Made by a program: the position numbers and the translations under genes. A stretch of 64,000 bases of DNA from Tumidithrix helvetica. GTDB taxonomy: Bacteria; Cyanobacteriota; Cyanobacteriia; Pseudanabaenales; Pseudanabaenaceae. How positions within the stretch are numbered: position 1 is the first letter of the stretch; each line of letters begins with the position of its first letter. Below the pieces are notes generated by a model. That model saw only the letters and a list, made by a program, of their open reading frames with translations, was not told where the DNA came from and made no database searches. Shown one piece after another: positions 54,652-64,000 of this stretch. The stretch is from positions 310,001 to 374,000 of the forward strand of contig NZ_CBDDRA010000001.1 of the NCBI RefSeq assembly GCF_965232925.1. The letters are read 5' to 3'.

Positions 54652-55087
54652 TAAGGGTTTTCTCAAGTTAATGTGCCATTAGATCGATAAAAGCAGGCTT
54701 CACCACAAGGGATAGAATGTAGCGAACTGATTGAATGAAGTATGTCGAGGATTATCCTGAGATGCTTTACTAGTAAGCACTTCACTGTCTTTTTCGATCG
54801 CAATTGCACCTGCAACGGCAGAAGCGCTCAAAAATTGAAGTTGAACTATTGGTTGAGGGAATGAAATCTAGTTGTGAAGATTTATTCCTCGGCTACATTT
54901 AACGGAATTGCTGAATGACAATATGATTTTGCAAAATTCTGCAGGAACCTTCGAGAGTTGCAGCGATCGATTCTTACATTGAATCAGCAACACCCTTAAA
55001 AAATCATTCCATTAGACTGTGACACAGAGATGTTTGAAATCGTGTTTGTATTGGTGATTGAATTGCTTGGATTCGTCAAATTGGTCT
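54652..55087. other. Gene-free stretch between esterase and kinase
   Basis: About 435 bases without a gene; contains the esterase promoter. Nothing else is seen. Confidence 0.4.
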
Positions 55088-57151
55088 CTATATACTCGTA
55101 TCTTTTTTACCGCCACCTTGATCTTCCCATCCCGGTGCGGATGGTGGCACGATCGGCTCGGTAGGCGGAGTGACTGGTTCGGTGGGTGGCGTCACTGACT
55201 CGGTGGGTGGTGTTACTGGTTCTACAGTTGTCGATCCCTGCGTGTTGCCAGGAGTCTTCGGCGAAGTATTGGTGGGTGTTCCCATCTGCGATCGCGCACT
55301 CTCGACAATAGGTTTGACCTTACTTTGCCAAAAAGCAATCTTGGGTATTTTATTGGCAGCATCGATCGCTTCTTGGGGACTGTTATTTTTGAGGGCAGTC
55401 TGAGCTGCATTAAATTGCTTCTCTGCGAGTTGCCAGTCACTTTGCCATTGCTTAATCGTTGCTTGAGATTTTACATAGGTGGGGCTGTTGGGGGGAATCG
55501 CCTGTACCTGAGCGATCGCTTCTTTAGGATTGCCCGCTTGATATTTCTCCGTTGCTGAGGCGATCGTTTTCTCTGACCATTGCCCTAGGAGTTTTTGCGC
55601 TTCTGGGAAAATAGAACTACTTGCGGGAATGGATTCCAGAAAAGCAAAGGCTTCAATCAATTTGTTTTCTGTTGCTAAAAACTTAGCGTGACCTAGACGG
55701 CACTGATGTAAGACCTCTTGCACGTCAACATAAATCTTGGCATTCTGCTCGACTTTTTGGGTTTCGATGATGCATTTTAGATACTTCTTTTGAGATTGCA
55801 GGCTTTTGACGGTATCTAAAATTTCCCGCTCTTTGTTTTGGGAATAGAAGTAAACGCTCCCCGCGATCGCCGCCACAATCACCATGAGGACTCCAGTCAA
55901 AATGAGGGGTAATCTATGCTTAGGCTTGGGGGTGACCGCAGTTTCGCGATCGGTTTGATGCCACGAACCTGTATTAACTTCTGGGCGAACTTCTGCATTC
56001 ACCAGGGTAGGCTCTAGCTCTGGAGTCGTAGAAGACTTAACCAAGGTAGGGGCTTCAGAATTGGTAAGTTGTTGATTTGTTGGAGTATCTACAAAAGTCG
56101 CAAGCGTTGCGGGCTTTCTAGGAATTGAGGTAATCGTTGCACTGTCGTAAATGTCTCCCTCTGTTTGTAAAGAGCCAATCGCGATCGTGTCATCTGCGCC
56201 CACGAGATGAATCGCAGCCTTTAAAGCCTGCTCTAGCTTGTCCACTGAATCAAAGCGATCGGCAGGTAACTTTTGCAAACACTTCATTACGACTGCTTCG
56301 AGGGCAGGTGGAATATGCTCGCAGCCGACTAATCCCTGAAAAGGGTTGGGTGGTTTGGTTGTATGTGCCACAATCCAAGACGCACTGGTTGCCCCTCTGC
56401 GCGATGGTGACAGGAAACCAAAAGGATCGACACCCGTAAGCATTTCGTAAAGAATTACGCCCAAACTGTAGATGTCTGCACGACTATCTACAGTTGACAA
56501 ACCTTCTAACTGTTCGGGAGCAGCATAGCGCAGCGTACCAATAATGGATTTCTGCACGGTCAGAATCGACTCATCGTTTTGCGACTCTGTACAGAGTTTG
56601 ACCACACCAAAGTCAATAATTTTCGCTAACTCGCCTAGGGAGGAAGGCACTAAAAAAATATTATCTGGCTTTAAATCGCGATGGACAACCTTGATCGTTT
56701 CTGATTCGCTGGCATTATTCTTCCAGAGCGTAACCCCGTCATGGGCTACTTTTAATCCTCTGCATACCTGACTAATGATATTTACAGTCTGCTTAGGAGA
56801 GAGTTGTTTGTCTCGATCTAATTTCTGTCTGAGGGTTTGTCCTTGCAGATACTCCATCACATAAAAAGGATAGCCGCCACTTACAAGCCCATAATCTGTA
56901 ATCCCTACAATGTGATCGCTTTTGAGTGCCGCACATACAGCGACTTCTCGCTCAAATCGTTTAAAAAACCCCTCAGCATTCACTAAACTGCCTTTTAACA
57001 GTTTGAGCGCTACTTGCTTTCCTAGCAAGGTATCCATTGCCAAATAAACATCTCCCATGCCGCCACCACCAAGATTTTTGTCAATGCGATAGCGTTGGCG
57101 ATCGCCGACAAATTGTCCAATCCAAGCATCAGATTGAGAAGAGGAGTTCAT
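55088..57151 (-). CDS. Serine/threonine protein kinase, membrane-anchored
   Basis: 687 residues. Kinase domain about 19-300: NLGGGGMGDVYLA loop, VALKLLKG with the ATP Lys, HRDLKPDNIFL, DFG in IIDFGVVKL and the SAPEQLEG-like APEQLEG. A linker, one membrane helix at about 430-450 (LPLILTGVLMVIVAAIAGS) and an outer region of coiled-coil-like repeats follow (for example AQVQAIPPNSPTYVKSQ), with a tail of Pro-Thr repeats (TPPTEP) near the end. This is the Pkn2/SpkB type. It is divergent from a gene for an FHA-domain ABC transporter, whose phosphothreonine-binding modules could read its output. Confidence 0.94.
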   Translation of the reverse strand: MNSSSQSDAWIGQFVGDRQRYRIDKNLGGGGMGDVYLAMDTLLGKQVALKLLKGSLVNAEGFFKRFEREVAVCAALKSDHIVGITDYGLVSGGYPFYVMEYLQGQTLRQKLDRDKQLSPKQTVNIISQVCRGLKVAHDGVTLWKNNASESETIKVVHRDLKPDNIFLVPSSLGELAKIIDFGVVKLCTESQNDESILTVQKSIIGTLRYAAPEQLEGLSTVDSRADIYSLGVILYEMLTGVDPFGFLSPSRRGATSASWIVAHTTKPPNPFQGLVGCEHIPPALEAVVMKCLQKLPADRFDSVDKLEQALKAAIHLVGADDTIAIGSLQTEGDIYDSATITSIPRKPATLATFVDTPTNQQLTNSEAPTLVKSSTTPELEPTLVNAEVRPEVNTGSWHQTDRETAVTPKPKHRLPLILTGVLMVIVAAIAGSVYFYSQNKEREILDTVKSLQSQKKYLKCIIETQKVEQNAKIYVDVQEVLHQCRLGHAKFLATENKLIEAFAFLESIPASSSIFPEAQKLLGQWSEKTIASATEKYQAGNPKEAIAQVQAIPPNSPTYVKSQATIKQWQSDWQLAEKQFNAAQTALKNNSPQEAIDAANKIPKIAFWQSKVKPIVESARSQMGTPTNTSPKTPGNTQGSTTVEPVTPPTESVTPPTEPVTPPTEPIVPPSAPGWEDQGGGKKDTSI

Positions 57152-57502
57152 GGAACAGATCCTAAATAATAGCTTTTGACGGGCAGGAGAGCTGCTAGGA
57201 AAATTACCAAGCTTGAATCTTAGTATATCGTTGCAATCGTTTTAGGTTGAGAATAAGAGATTTTTTATGCAGAAAACATTCATGAACCCTTAACGTAAAT
57301 ACATAACATACATGAAAATAGCATGACATTGATGCGCGATCGGCTAAGTATACAAATTTTTTGATTATCTTTGATAAGTTAGAACTTATGTCGCACTCAG
57401 AACCATCATTTGCTTATCTTTTAGTCGGTTGCAAAAACACCTGATTTGTTGTTGCCTTAGAAACCTTGTCTGTATTGCTTACCAAACCAATATTTTATAA
57501 AT
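57152..57502. other. Divergent promoter region of kinase and FHA-ABC transporter
   Basis: 351 bases shared between the two divergent genes; AT-rich, with no gene or recognised site. Confidence 0.4.
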
Positions 57503-60500
57503 ATGGCTTTAACTCCTGCAAGACTAGAAATCAATTACATCAATGGTTCCAAGCAAGAGTTTTTGATTTTGGAGGAAGTTGTTAGCATTGGTCGCGCTAC
57601 GGATAATACCCTATGTCTAGACCTACCCGATGTATCTAGACACCACGTTCGGATTATTCAGGACTTGCTTGGCTATGCGATCGTCGATCTTGGGAGTGCA
57701 GGCGGAACGAGAGTAAGTGGTTCGGAGTTGCAGCCAAGAGTACCTAAATCCTTAGAGAATGGAAGTTTAATTCAGATCGGTTCTTTCGATTTAAGATTTT
57801 ACATCGGAGAACGCGATCTTTCGAGCCATCTACAAACGCAACCCTCTTTACCCTCCAGAGAACCAGCATTATTTGAATTTCATCAGATCTCGGATACAGC
57901 GATTCCTGAAGAGGCATCTTTTTTACCCGTTCTTCAGGTGGTTACCCCAACTTGGACAAAAAACTTTCCCCTCGAGCAAGATCGGGTTCTGATTGGTCGC
58001 AATCCTAGTTGCGACATTGCGATCGATGTGCCAGTTGTTTCCTCAAAACATGCTCAGCTCAATAAACTAGAGAATGCTTATGAAATCATCGATCTCAAGA
58101 GTACGAATGGATTGCTCTGTGAGGGCAAACGCGTCGATCGCAAGGTTCTAAAAACAGGTGACATGCTCTATATAGATATCAATGTGTCTTTGACCTACTG
58201 GGATCTGAGATCGAAACCAGCAAGGGAACCTGTCAAAGCACTTAGCCTCAGAGATTACAAGCAATTTAGTCTAGGGCGAGATAGCACAAATAACGCCGCG
58301 ATCGATCATCCTTCCGTTTCTCGCATCCATGCTCTGATCGAGTATAAACAAGGCTCCCCAGTCCTTACCGACCTCAATTCCACCAACGGCACTTTCGTCA
58401 ATGGCAAAAGAATTGAGAAGGCGCAAGTCCTCAAAGTGGGAGATGTGATTCGGATTGGTTCCTGTTGCTTTATCCTAAACATGGATGAGACCCTGACACG
58501 CCAAGATGAAGCGGGAAATCTTCGCCTTGATGCCTTTCGACTGACTAAAATTGTGGGAAAGGGGATCGCCATTCTCAACGATGTTTCTCTTTCCATTCTA
58601 CCGAAAGAATTTGTGGCGATCGCTGGGGTCAGTGGCGGAGGAAAATCTACGCTACTCAATGCTTTGAATGGGTTTCGTCCTGCCAGCAGTGGCATCGTTT
58701 TTGTGAATCGAAACGATCTCTACAGGAACTTTAATGCCTATCGCATGGAATTGGGCTATGTACCGCAAAAAGATATCGTGCATAGCAAATTGACTGTCTT
58801 TCAAGCTCTAGATTTTGCCGCACAATTGCGCATGTCCGTTGACATTACGCCATCGGAACGCTACCAACGCATTCAGGAGGTGCTTGAGGACTTAGGTCTA
58901 GCCCATAGACAGGATGTCGCGATCGAGGATCTCAGTGGGGGACAGTTAAAGCGCGTATCGATGGGCGTCGAACTTCTGACCAAACCGAGTTTATTCTTTT
59001 TGGATGAGGCAACTTCAGGATTAGATCCCGGTACCGAAGCCGATATCATGCGCCTGTTGCGAAAACTTGCCGATCAAGGTCGCACGATTTTATTGATTAC
59101 CCATGCCACGGAAAATGTGATGCTCTGCGATCTAGTGGTGTTTTTGGCAGCGGGCGGCAGGGTGGCATATTTTGGTCCTCCCGATCAAGCGTTAGCTCAC
59201 TTTAAAGTATCAAAATTTAATGAAATCTATCCTAAAGTGGAGCGAGAGTTATCCCCGCAAATGTGGGAAGACCTTTACAAGCAATCGCCTCAATATCAGC
59301 AGTACGTTTGCGATCGCCAAGCACATTTAAATATCTCTCCCGATCTGAAACATACAGGTTTCAAGCAACAGGCTCCTACCAGCAAGGTAAAGTCTATTTC
59401 GGCTTGGCAACAATTTCTGATCCTATCTCAGCGCAATATTGCAATCCTTTTAAGAGATAGAGCCAGTTTGATTTTAATGTTGGCGATCGCGCCGATTTTA
59501 GGACTGCTCGATTTTGTGACTTGGAAACGCGATATTTTTGATACGACCCATGGCGATCCTGGGCAAGTCGCGACCATGCTGTTTAATACCAGCCTAATTG
59601 CGGTGATGGTCGGTAGCTTGGCAACCATGCGTGAAATCGTCAAAGAGGTGGATATTTACCAACGCGAACGCATGATTGGCTTGATGAGCATTCCCTACAT
59701 TCTCTCTAAGATTTGGTTTTGTGTTTTATTGGCAATCTATCAGTCCGCGATTTTCCTGCTCTTTAAATACCTTGCAATTAATCTTCCAGGCGATCTGATT
59801 GGCATCTATATCACCATATTTCTGACCACCCTAGCGGGAATGGTGATGGGACTTTTGGTTTCTGCGGCTTCACCCAACCAAAATATTGCCCCACTGTTGA
59901 CCATTATTTTTTTAGTACCTCAGATTATTTTTGGTGGTGGTGTCTTACCCGTTCATAATCTTGGGACTCCAGGGCAAATCATCAATCAAGTTAGTTTAAC
60001 CAAATGGTCGTTTGAAGCGCTCGTAACCCTTACAGGGTTCGGCAGCGATGTGGCAAAGGATCCCTGTTGGAACAAAGACGAAGATACGCGCAAAAAACTT
60101 ACAGAGGATGAGAAAAATAAAAACTGTCAATGCCTTGGTACGAACCTCTTTAGCCATTGTCAGTTCCCAGGATTGAAATCAAAATTTGATGCCGAATCAA
60201 AAGCATCCGTCGAAGCAACCGAACCGATCAAACCCGATCGCCCTAAATCCCCTGGCGATCCGCCCACAAGCCCTGCGGAACTGGCTGAGTATCAAGAGCG
60301 AGTCAGTCAATTTAATGCAGACATGAAAGTGTGGGAAAAAGATATTGAGACTTGGCAAAAGGACTTTAGCAAGTGGAAAGAAAAGCGGGAAGGGGCGATT
60401 GGTGGGGCTGAGGCTGCGATCGCTAGGTTTCACAAAGACTTTGGATTTATGTTTCACGTCAATGTCACCAAACATTGGGGAGCTTTAGTTTTGCTGATTG

Positions 60501-60547
60501 GCACGATGTTTGGTGCGCTGGTTGTCGTTCAAAAAAGGAAGGGCTAG
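57503..60547 (+). CDS. ABCG-type transporter with three N-terminal FHA domains
   Basis: 1014 residues. Three FHA (phosphothreonine-binding) domains: IGRATDNTLCL...SRHH at about 28-50, IGRNPSCDIAI...SSKH with STNGLLCEGKRV at about 170-220, and LGRDSTNNAAI...SRIH with STNGTFVNGKRI at about 255-310. The ATPase (about 345-560) has Walker A GVSGGGKST at 375-383, signature LSGGQLKRVS and Walker B LFFLDEATSGLD. Six membrane helices in a two-part C-terminal domain hold a large, Cys-rich outer loop and a Pro/Glu/Lys coiled segment (KVWEKDIETWQKD). The fused half-transporter should work as a dimer and export a lipid or related compound; phosphorylated partners, perhaps from the divergent kinase, should control it. 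Confidence 0.92.
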   Translation: MALTPARLEINYINGSKQEFLILEEVVSIGRATDNTLCLDLPDVSRHHVRIIQDLLGYAIVDLGSAGGTRVSGSELQPRVPKSLENGSLIQIGSFDLRFYIGERDLSSHLQTQPSLPSREPALFEFHQISDTAIPEEASFLPVLQVVTPTWTKNFPLEQDRVLIGRNPSCDIAIDVPVVSSKHAQLNKLENAYEIIDLKSTNGLLCEGKRVDRKVLKTGDMLYIDINVSLTYWDLRSKPAREPVKALSLRDYKQFSLGRDSTNNAAIDHPSVSRIHALIEYKQGSPVLTDLNSTNGTFVNGKRIEKAQVLKVGDVIRIGSCCFILNMDETLTRQDEAGNLRLDAFRLTKIVGKGIAILNDVSLSILPKEFVAIAGVSGGGKSTLLNALNGFRPASSGIVFVNRNDLYRNFNAYRMELGYVPQKDIVHSKLTVFQALDFAAQLRMSVDITPSERYQRIQEVLEDLGLAHRQDVAIEDLSGGQLKRVSMGVELLTKPSLFFLDEATSGLDPGTEADIMRLLRKLADQGRTILLITHATENVMLCDLVVFLAAGGRVAYFGPPDQALAHFKVSKFNEIYPKVERELSPQMWEDLYKQSPQYQQYVCDRQAHLNISPDLKHTGFKQQAPTSKVKSISAWQQFLILSQRNIAILLRDRASLILMLAIAPILGLLDFVTWKRDIFDTTHGDPGQVATMLFNTSLIAVMVGSLATMREIVKEVDIYQRERMIGLMSIPYILSKIWFCVLLAIYQSAIFLLFKYLAINLPGDLIGIYITIFLTTLAGMVMGLLVSAASPNQNIAPLLTIIFLVPQIIFGGGVLPVHNLGTPGQIINQVSLTKWSFEALVTLTGFGSDVAKDPCWNKDEDTRKKLTEDEKNKNCQCLGTNLFSHCQFPGLKSKFDAESKASVEATEPIKPDRPKSPGDPPTSPAELAEYQERVSQFNADMKVWEKDIETWQKDFSKWKEKREGAIGGAEAAIARFHKDFGFMFHVNVTKHWGALVLLIGTMFGALVVVQKRKG

Positions 60548-60629
60548 ATCTGATTTTCCTATCCCAATTTCAATGGTTTACAACAAATCTGGATTTAAGT
60601 TTCTGATTTTAATTTACGCGCAGGCGCAG

Positions 60630-60666
60630 GTTTTCAAAAAAACTGCATCGCAGTTTTTTTGAAAAC
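60630..60666. terminator. Bidirectional terminator, 17-bp perfect stem
   Basis: GTTTTCAAAAAAACTGC and its exact complement around an ATC loop. The stem holds A7 on one arm and T7 on the other, so both strands have a U run within the structure. It lies between the convergent transporter and TPR genes. Confidence 0.8.
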
Positions 60667-60670
60667 GTCC

Positions 60671-61201
60671 TTACTTGCTTGGTGTGGTTGTAACGCGTTT
60701 GCGTAGGGAATCTAGACGACGTTTGGCAATGTCATTCTTAGGATTTAAAGACAGGGCTTTGTCATAGACCTCGATCGCTTGGGGCAGTAGCTTTTTCTTT
60801 TCGTAGGCATGACCCAAATTATTTAACGCAATCACGTAATCGGGCTGACGCTCGATCGCCTCTTTATAATTTTTGATCGACAGATCGAACTGCTGTTGAG
60901 CAAAGTATGCATAACCAAGCGCGTTATAGATTTCGGGCATATTTTCGCCACCCGCTTTGATCGCTTTTTGCAACTCGCTAATCGATTTGGCATAGAGCTT
61001 TTTCTTGAGGTAGACACTGGCTAATTCGTAATAGTCCTGAGCTTCGCCTTTCTCTTTTTCTAACTTGGGCTGCAAGTCAGAAATTACAGATTCCAATTGG
61101 CGGCCTTTGACGATCTGACGCGCAATTAGCCAAGCCAGTACCCCCAATAATGCAACCAGGGTAGCCAAATAGGCGATCGGTAATATACCTTCCATTTCCA
61201 T
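60671..61201 (-). CDS. Membrane-anchored TPR protein (Ycf37-like)
   Basis: About 176 residues from the ATG at 61201; the longer frame opens at TTG. One N-terminal membrane helix (ILPIAYLATLVALLGVLAWLIA) is followed by a basic stretch and three TPR repeats (YYELASVYLKKK, IYNALGYAYFAQQ, ALNNLGHAYEKKK). Length and architecture match Ycf37, a thylakoid TPR protein that assists photosystem I assembly in Synechocystis. That is the best guess; other membrane TPR proteins in cyanobacteria look alike. It is 58 bases after thiO (same strand). Confidence 0.75.
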   Translation of the reverse strand: MEMEGILPIAYLATLVALLGVLAWLIARQIVKGRQLESVISDLQPKLEKEKGEAQDYYELASVYLKKKLYAKSISELQKAIKAGGENMPEIYNALGYAYFAQQQFDLSIKNYKEAIERQPDYVIALNNLGHAYEKKKLLPQAIEVYDKALSLNPKNDIAKRRLDSLRKRVTTTPSK

Positions 61202-61258
61202 GAAATTTTCTTCTAACTCCGTCAATTACTTACAATCAAGACTATCCTACAAAATCAC

Positions 61259-62308
61259 CTAACGAAAATCACTTAAAGCTTTTAGCAATGGATCGACTTT
61301 GCGATCGCAAATCCAGTCTGTTAAAAACTGCGCCGTAATCGGGGCAAACAGAATGCCATTGCGATAATGACCTGTCGCCAGCGATAAATTTTCATAATGG
61401 CTCGCGCCCAAAATAGGGATCTCATTGGGGGCATGGGGGCGAAACCCCCACCAGGTTTCTTGAATCGTCATGTCGGCGATCGCGGGGTAAAGGGCGATCG
61501 CTTGGCTGAGCAGGCGATGCATACCCGCCCCTGTGTTGCCGGGGGCAAATTCCACATCTTCCACGGTTGCGCCAATCACAAGCGTGCCATCTTGACGGGG
61601 AATGAGATAGGTATTCTTGCCAAAGATTACGGTTTGCAGGCTGCGATTTGGGTCAAATACCGACAACATTTGCCCCTTGCGGGGTGAGATGGGTAAGGGC
61701 AGTAACGATCTTGTCCAAGCTCCCGTTGCCAGCAAGTAATGCTCGGCTTGGAGTTTGCCCCGACTAGTCTCTAGGTGCAAAACTCGGTCGCCTTGGGTGA
61801 CGATGCGATCGACCGAGGTGCCTTCTAGAATTTCTACGTCCAGCGATCGCAATGCCAAGATTAAGGCTCTAGCCAGCAAGCGATTATCGACCTGCCCGTC
61901 TTCAGAAAGCCACAGAGCCCCTGAGACGCTGTCACCCAGACCTGATTGGCGTTTGTCTAGCTGTAGGCGATCGATGTATTTGGGATGCTCCTTAACAGTC
62001 TCAGCATCAGCATCTGAGCAGGAAATCGGCGCTAAAATGCCGCAGCACCAATAGCCGCAAGACTGCCCTGTTAGGTGCACGATCTTACGAATCCACTCGG
62101 CATAGAGCGATCGGCTGCGAATCCCTAGCTCGCGCAGGTCACCTTCCAGCCGCTCTGCTTCTGGGGCTAACATCCCCCCTGCAGCCCAAGTTGCCGCCTG
62201 ACCGCAAACATCGCGCTCTAGAACAGTTACCGTTGCGCCTCGCTGTCTCAACTCTAGGGCGGTTGCCAACCCAATGACACCACCGCCAATTACCAGTACA
62301 TCTGCCAT
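61259..62308 (-). CDS. thiO: Glycine oxidase ThiO
   Basis: 349-residue FAD-dependent oxidase that makes dehydroglycine for the thiazole ring of thiamin. The FAD motif VIGGGVIGLATALELRQRGA is at the N-terminus, with CGQAATWAAGGMLAPEAE next to it and the C-terminal WWGFRPHAPNEIPILG and GHYRNGILFAP. In many cyanobacteria ThiO is fused with ThiG; here it stands alone with no thiG frame after it. It begins 10 bases from the accC stop on the same strand. Confidence 0.9.
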   Translation of the reverse strand: MADVLVIGGGVIGLATALELRQRGATVTVLERDVCGQAATWAAGGMLAPEAERLEGDLRELGIRSRSLYAEWIRKIVHLTGQSCGYWCCGILAPISCSDADAETVKEHPKYIDRLQLDKRQSGLGDSVSGALWLSEDGQVDNRLLARALILALRSLDVEILEGTSVDRIVTQGDRVLHLETSRGKLQAEHYLLATGAWTRSLLPLPISPRKGQMLSVFDPNRSLQTVIFGKNTYLIPRQDGTLVIGATVEDVEFAPGNTGAGMHRLLSQAIALYPAIADMTIQETWWGFRPHAPNEIPILGASHYENLSLATGHYRNGILFAPITAQFLTDWICDRKVDPLLKALSDFR

Positions 62309-62317
62309 CGCAGTTTG

Positions 62318-63694
62318 TTATTTGTTTAACTTACTCTGCTGTTCTAACCTTTCCATCAAGAGTTGAACGTAGTTTGTAAAGACTTTTCCCGTTCTAAAGG
62401 CTTCATCTTCCAGAATTTTTTGATGAAATTCAATCGTGGTCGGTACGCCTGTAATCGCACATTCATACAGAGCCCGCTTCATGCGTAAAATTGCGGAGGG
62501 GCGATCGCCTGCCCAGACAATCAGCTTACCGATCAGCGAGTCATAGTAGGGCGGAATTTCATAATCGGTATAGACATGGGAGTCCATGCGCACACCGGGA
62601 CCGCCGGGGGGCAAATAGCCGCTGATTTTGCCAGGGTGAGGACGGAAATTGTGTTTGGGATCTTCGGCATTAATGCGGCATTCGATTGCATGTCCGGTCA
62701 AAATCACGTCTTTTTGGGTCAACCGCAGTCGTTCGCCCATGGCAACGCGCAGTTGCTCGGCAATCAGATCGATGCCCGTAATCATCTCGGTAACAGGATG
62801 TTCGACCTGAATGCGAGTATTCATTTCCATGAAGTAAAATTTGCCGTATTTGTCGAGCAAAAACTCCACCGTACCAACACCAACATAATTAATCGCTTTG
62901 GCAGCGTTCACGGCAGCAGCACCCATCTGCGATCGCAACTTGGGGTTGACAGCCGCACTGGGGGCTTCTTCTAGGAGTTTTTGGTGTCGTCGTTGAATCG
63001 AACAGTCGCGCTCGCCCAAGTGAATCACATTGCCATAGTTGTCTGCCAAAATCTGAATTTCAATGTGACGGGGTTCTTCGATCACTTTTTCAATATAGAC
63101 TCCAGCATTACCAAAGGCTGCCTCTGCCTCGCCTTGGGCTGCTTTTAATAGGCGAATCAAGTCCTCAGGTTGACCGACAAAACGCATCCCTCGACCGCCG
63201 CCCCCTGCTGTGGCTTTGATCATGACGGGGTAGCCAATCTTACTGGCGATCTTAATCGCTTGATCCTCAGACTCAATCAGTCCCTCACTGCCAGGAATAG
63301 TCGGCACACCTGCCTTTTGCATCGTCTTTTTGGCAGTGGATTTATCTCCCATCGCCTGAATTGCCGCAGGACTGGGACCAACAAAGATTAAATTGTGATC
63401 GGCACAGATTTCCGCAAATCGGGCATTTTCCGATAGAAAACCATAGCCTGGATGAATGGCAGTGGCATTGTGAGTTAATGCTGCCGCAATAATATTGGGG
63501 ATATTGAGATAGCTTTTGTTACTGGGGGCATCCCCAATACAAACCGCCTCATGGGCAAGCTGAACCGGCAGAGAGTGGCGATCGACAGTTGAATAAACTG
63601 CAACCGTAGCAATCCCTAACTCCTCACATGTCCTTAAAATCCGAAGGGCGATCTCGCCGCGATTAGCAATTAATAATTTGGAAATTGGAGCCAT
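62318..63694 (-). CDS. accC: Acetyl-CoA carboxylase biotin carboxylase subunit
   Basis: 458 residues from the ATG at 63694, just before SKLLIANRGEIALRIL; the longer frame adds 30 unlikely residues. ATP-grasp features are complete: IKATAGGGGRGM, FLSENARFAE, HLGERDCSIQRRHQK and MEMNTRIQVEHPVTE. It carboxylates the biotin on AccB, the first step to malonyl-CoA. That is also the extender unit expected for the synthase at 10087-24378, but as a housekeeping gene no link is implied. Confidence 0.97.
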   Translation of the reverse strand: MAPISKLLIANRGEIALRILRTCEELGIATVAVYSTVDRHSLPVQLAHEAVCIGDAPSNKSYLNIPNIIAAALTHNATAIHPGYGFLSENARFAEICADHNLIFVGPSPAAIQAMGDKSTAKKTMQKAGVPTIPGSEGLIESEDQAIKIASKIGYPVMIKATAGGGGRGMRFVGQPEDLIRLLKAAQGEAEAAFGNAGVYIEKVIEEPRHIEIQILADNYGNVIHLGERDCSIQRRHQKLLEEAPSAAVNPKLRSQMGAAAVNAAKAINYVGVGTVEFLLDKYGKFYFMEMNTRIQVEHPVTEMITGIDLIAEQLRVAMGERLRLTQKDVILTGHAIECRINAEDPKHNFRPHPGKISGYLPPGGPGVRMDSHVYTDYEIPPYYDSLIGKLIVWAGDRPSAILRMKRALYECAITGVPTTIEFHQKILEDEAFRTGKVFTNYVQLLMERLEQQSKLNK

Positions 63695-63875
63695 TTCAGC
63701 ATCTACAGATAAACGGTGAATAAAGAATTGGTGCGAATGCCCATCACTCTTTACCCTTATGAATTGGCTCGTGAAGAAACTCAAACCTATTGTTATCTAT
63801 GGATATATTTTGGACGCAGATTGCTACATGCCCCAACCGTTTCAGTTCGCTCATAGATAACTGTATAGTGAATTC

Positions 63876-64000
63876 TTAAACCATTTTTAACGCTTCCATT
63901 TTAACTGTTTCGCTACCACTCATTACCTTTTCTTGACAAATCTCGGTAATGCGATGAAAAGCGATCGCCACGGTCTTTTTATTGCAGGCATAATCAGAAG
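63876..64000 (-). CDS. C-terminal fragment of an unrecognised gene
   Basis: The last 40 residues of a minus-strand frame that enters from the right edge; it ends in ETVKMEALKMV and a TAA stop, with AIAFHRITEICQEKVMSGS before it. Composition and codon use look coding, but no family is recognised. It is 181 bases upstream of accC. Confidence 0.45.
   Translation of the reverse strand, partial: SDYACNKKTVAIAFHRITEICQEKVMSGSETVKMEALKMV

Noticed and set aside
63615..63640. CTCCTCACA word suggesting a Yfr1-like small RNA
   Set aside because: It lies within accC coding sequence and lacks the flanking hairpins.
1..64000. CRISPR arrays, tRNA, rRNA, prophage
   Set aside because: No regularly spaced repeats, no tRNA T-loop context outside coding frames, no rRNA sequence and no integrase, capsid or transposase gene were found.

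Overview
The window is cyanobacterial chromosome. The evidence is a plastoquinone-type NDH-1 operon (ndhH-A-I-G-E), a petM for the cytochrome b6f complex, a PII-regulator-like small gene behind a textbook NtcA box, a Ycf37-like TPR gene, and very frequent HIP1 octamers (GCGATCGC). A moderately AT-rich filamentous cyanobacterium of the Pseudanabaena kind would fit, but the genus is a guess.

Layout. 1-3930: a NYN/YacP-like gene start (partial) and the housekeeping operon tig-clpP-clpX, all on the minus strand. 4510-38150: a long accessory region that I read as one biosynthetic island for an undescribed, probably sulfated and esterified polyketide or fatty-acyl lipid. Its core (10087-24378) is three large synthase proteins plus a free ACP, of the PfaA/HglE 'secondary lipid' type: enoyl reductase-KS-AT-ACP-ACP, then KR-DH, then KS-AT-DH-PPTase. 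Downstream on the same strand are an alkaline-phosphatase-superfamily hydrolase, APS kinase and a sulfotransferase-like protein (together a possible PAPS supply and sulfation unit), a membrane M50-like protein without its zinc motif, an HlyD-type adaptor and a coiled-coil protein (possible export unit), a methyltransferase, a Fe(II)/2-oxoglutarate oxygenase, a secreted-esterase paralogue and a condensation-fold acyltransferase. Upstream are a beta-propeller protein, two SDR oxidoreductases, a second phosphatase/sulfatase-fold enzyme and a TPR protein. At the right end are an alpha/beta hydrolase and a lipoprotein esterase. Two stretches of sequence at the left edge (about 4018-4175) recur, diverged and in the same order, at the right edge (about 38257-38650), as expected if the island was inserted between tig and the peroxiredoxin gene.

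38680-49039: ordinary genes with a few accessory ones: bcp-type peroxiredoxin, beta-helix/SPOR protein, a DUF433/PIN-like toxin-antitoxin pair, an M24 aminopeptidase, an orphan OmpR-type regulator, DUF3082, cobU, a 51-residue PirA-like gene under a perfect NtcA site, DUF4349 lipoprotein, rsmH, petM. 49370-53375: ndhH-A-I-G-E in the order known from plastid genomes. 53494-64000: a GDSL esterase with a PEP-CTERM-like tail, a divergent pair of Ser/Thr kinase and three-FHA ABCG transporter, a Ycf37-like TPR protein, thiO, accC and the 3' end of an unrecognised gene.

No rRNA, tRNA, CRISPR array, intact insertion sequence or phage gene was seen. Several start codons were moved inward from the longest frame to a better-supported ATG/GTG; these cases are noted. 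All residue counts and alignments were done by eye.
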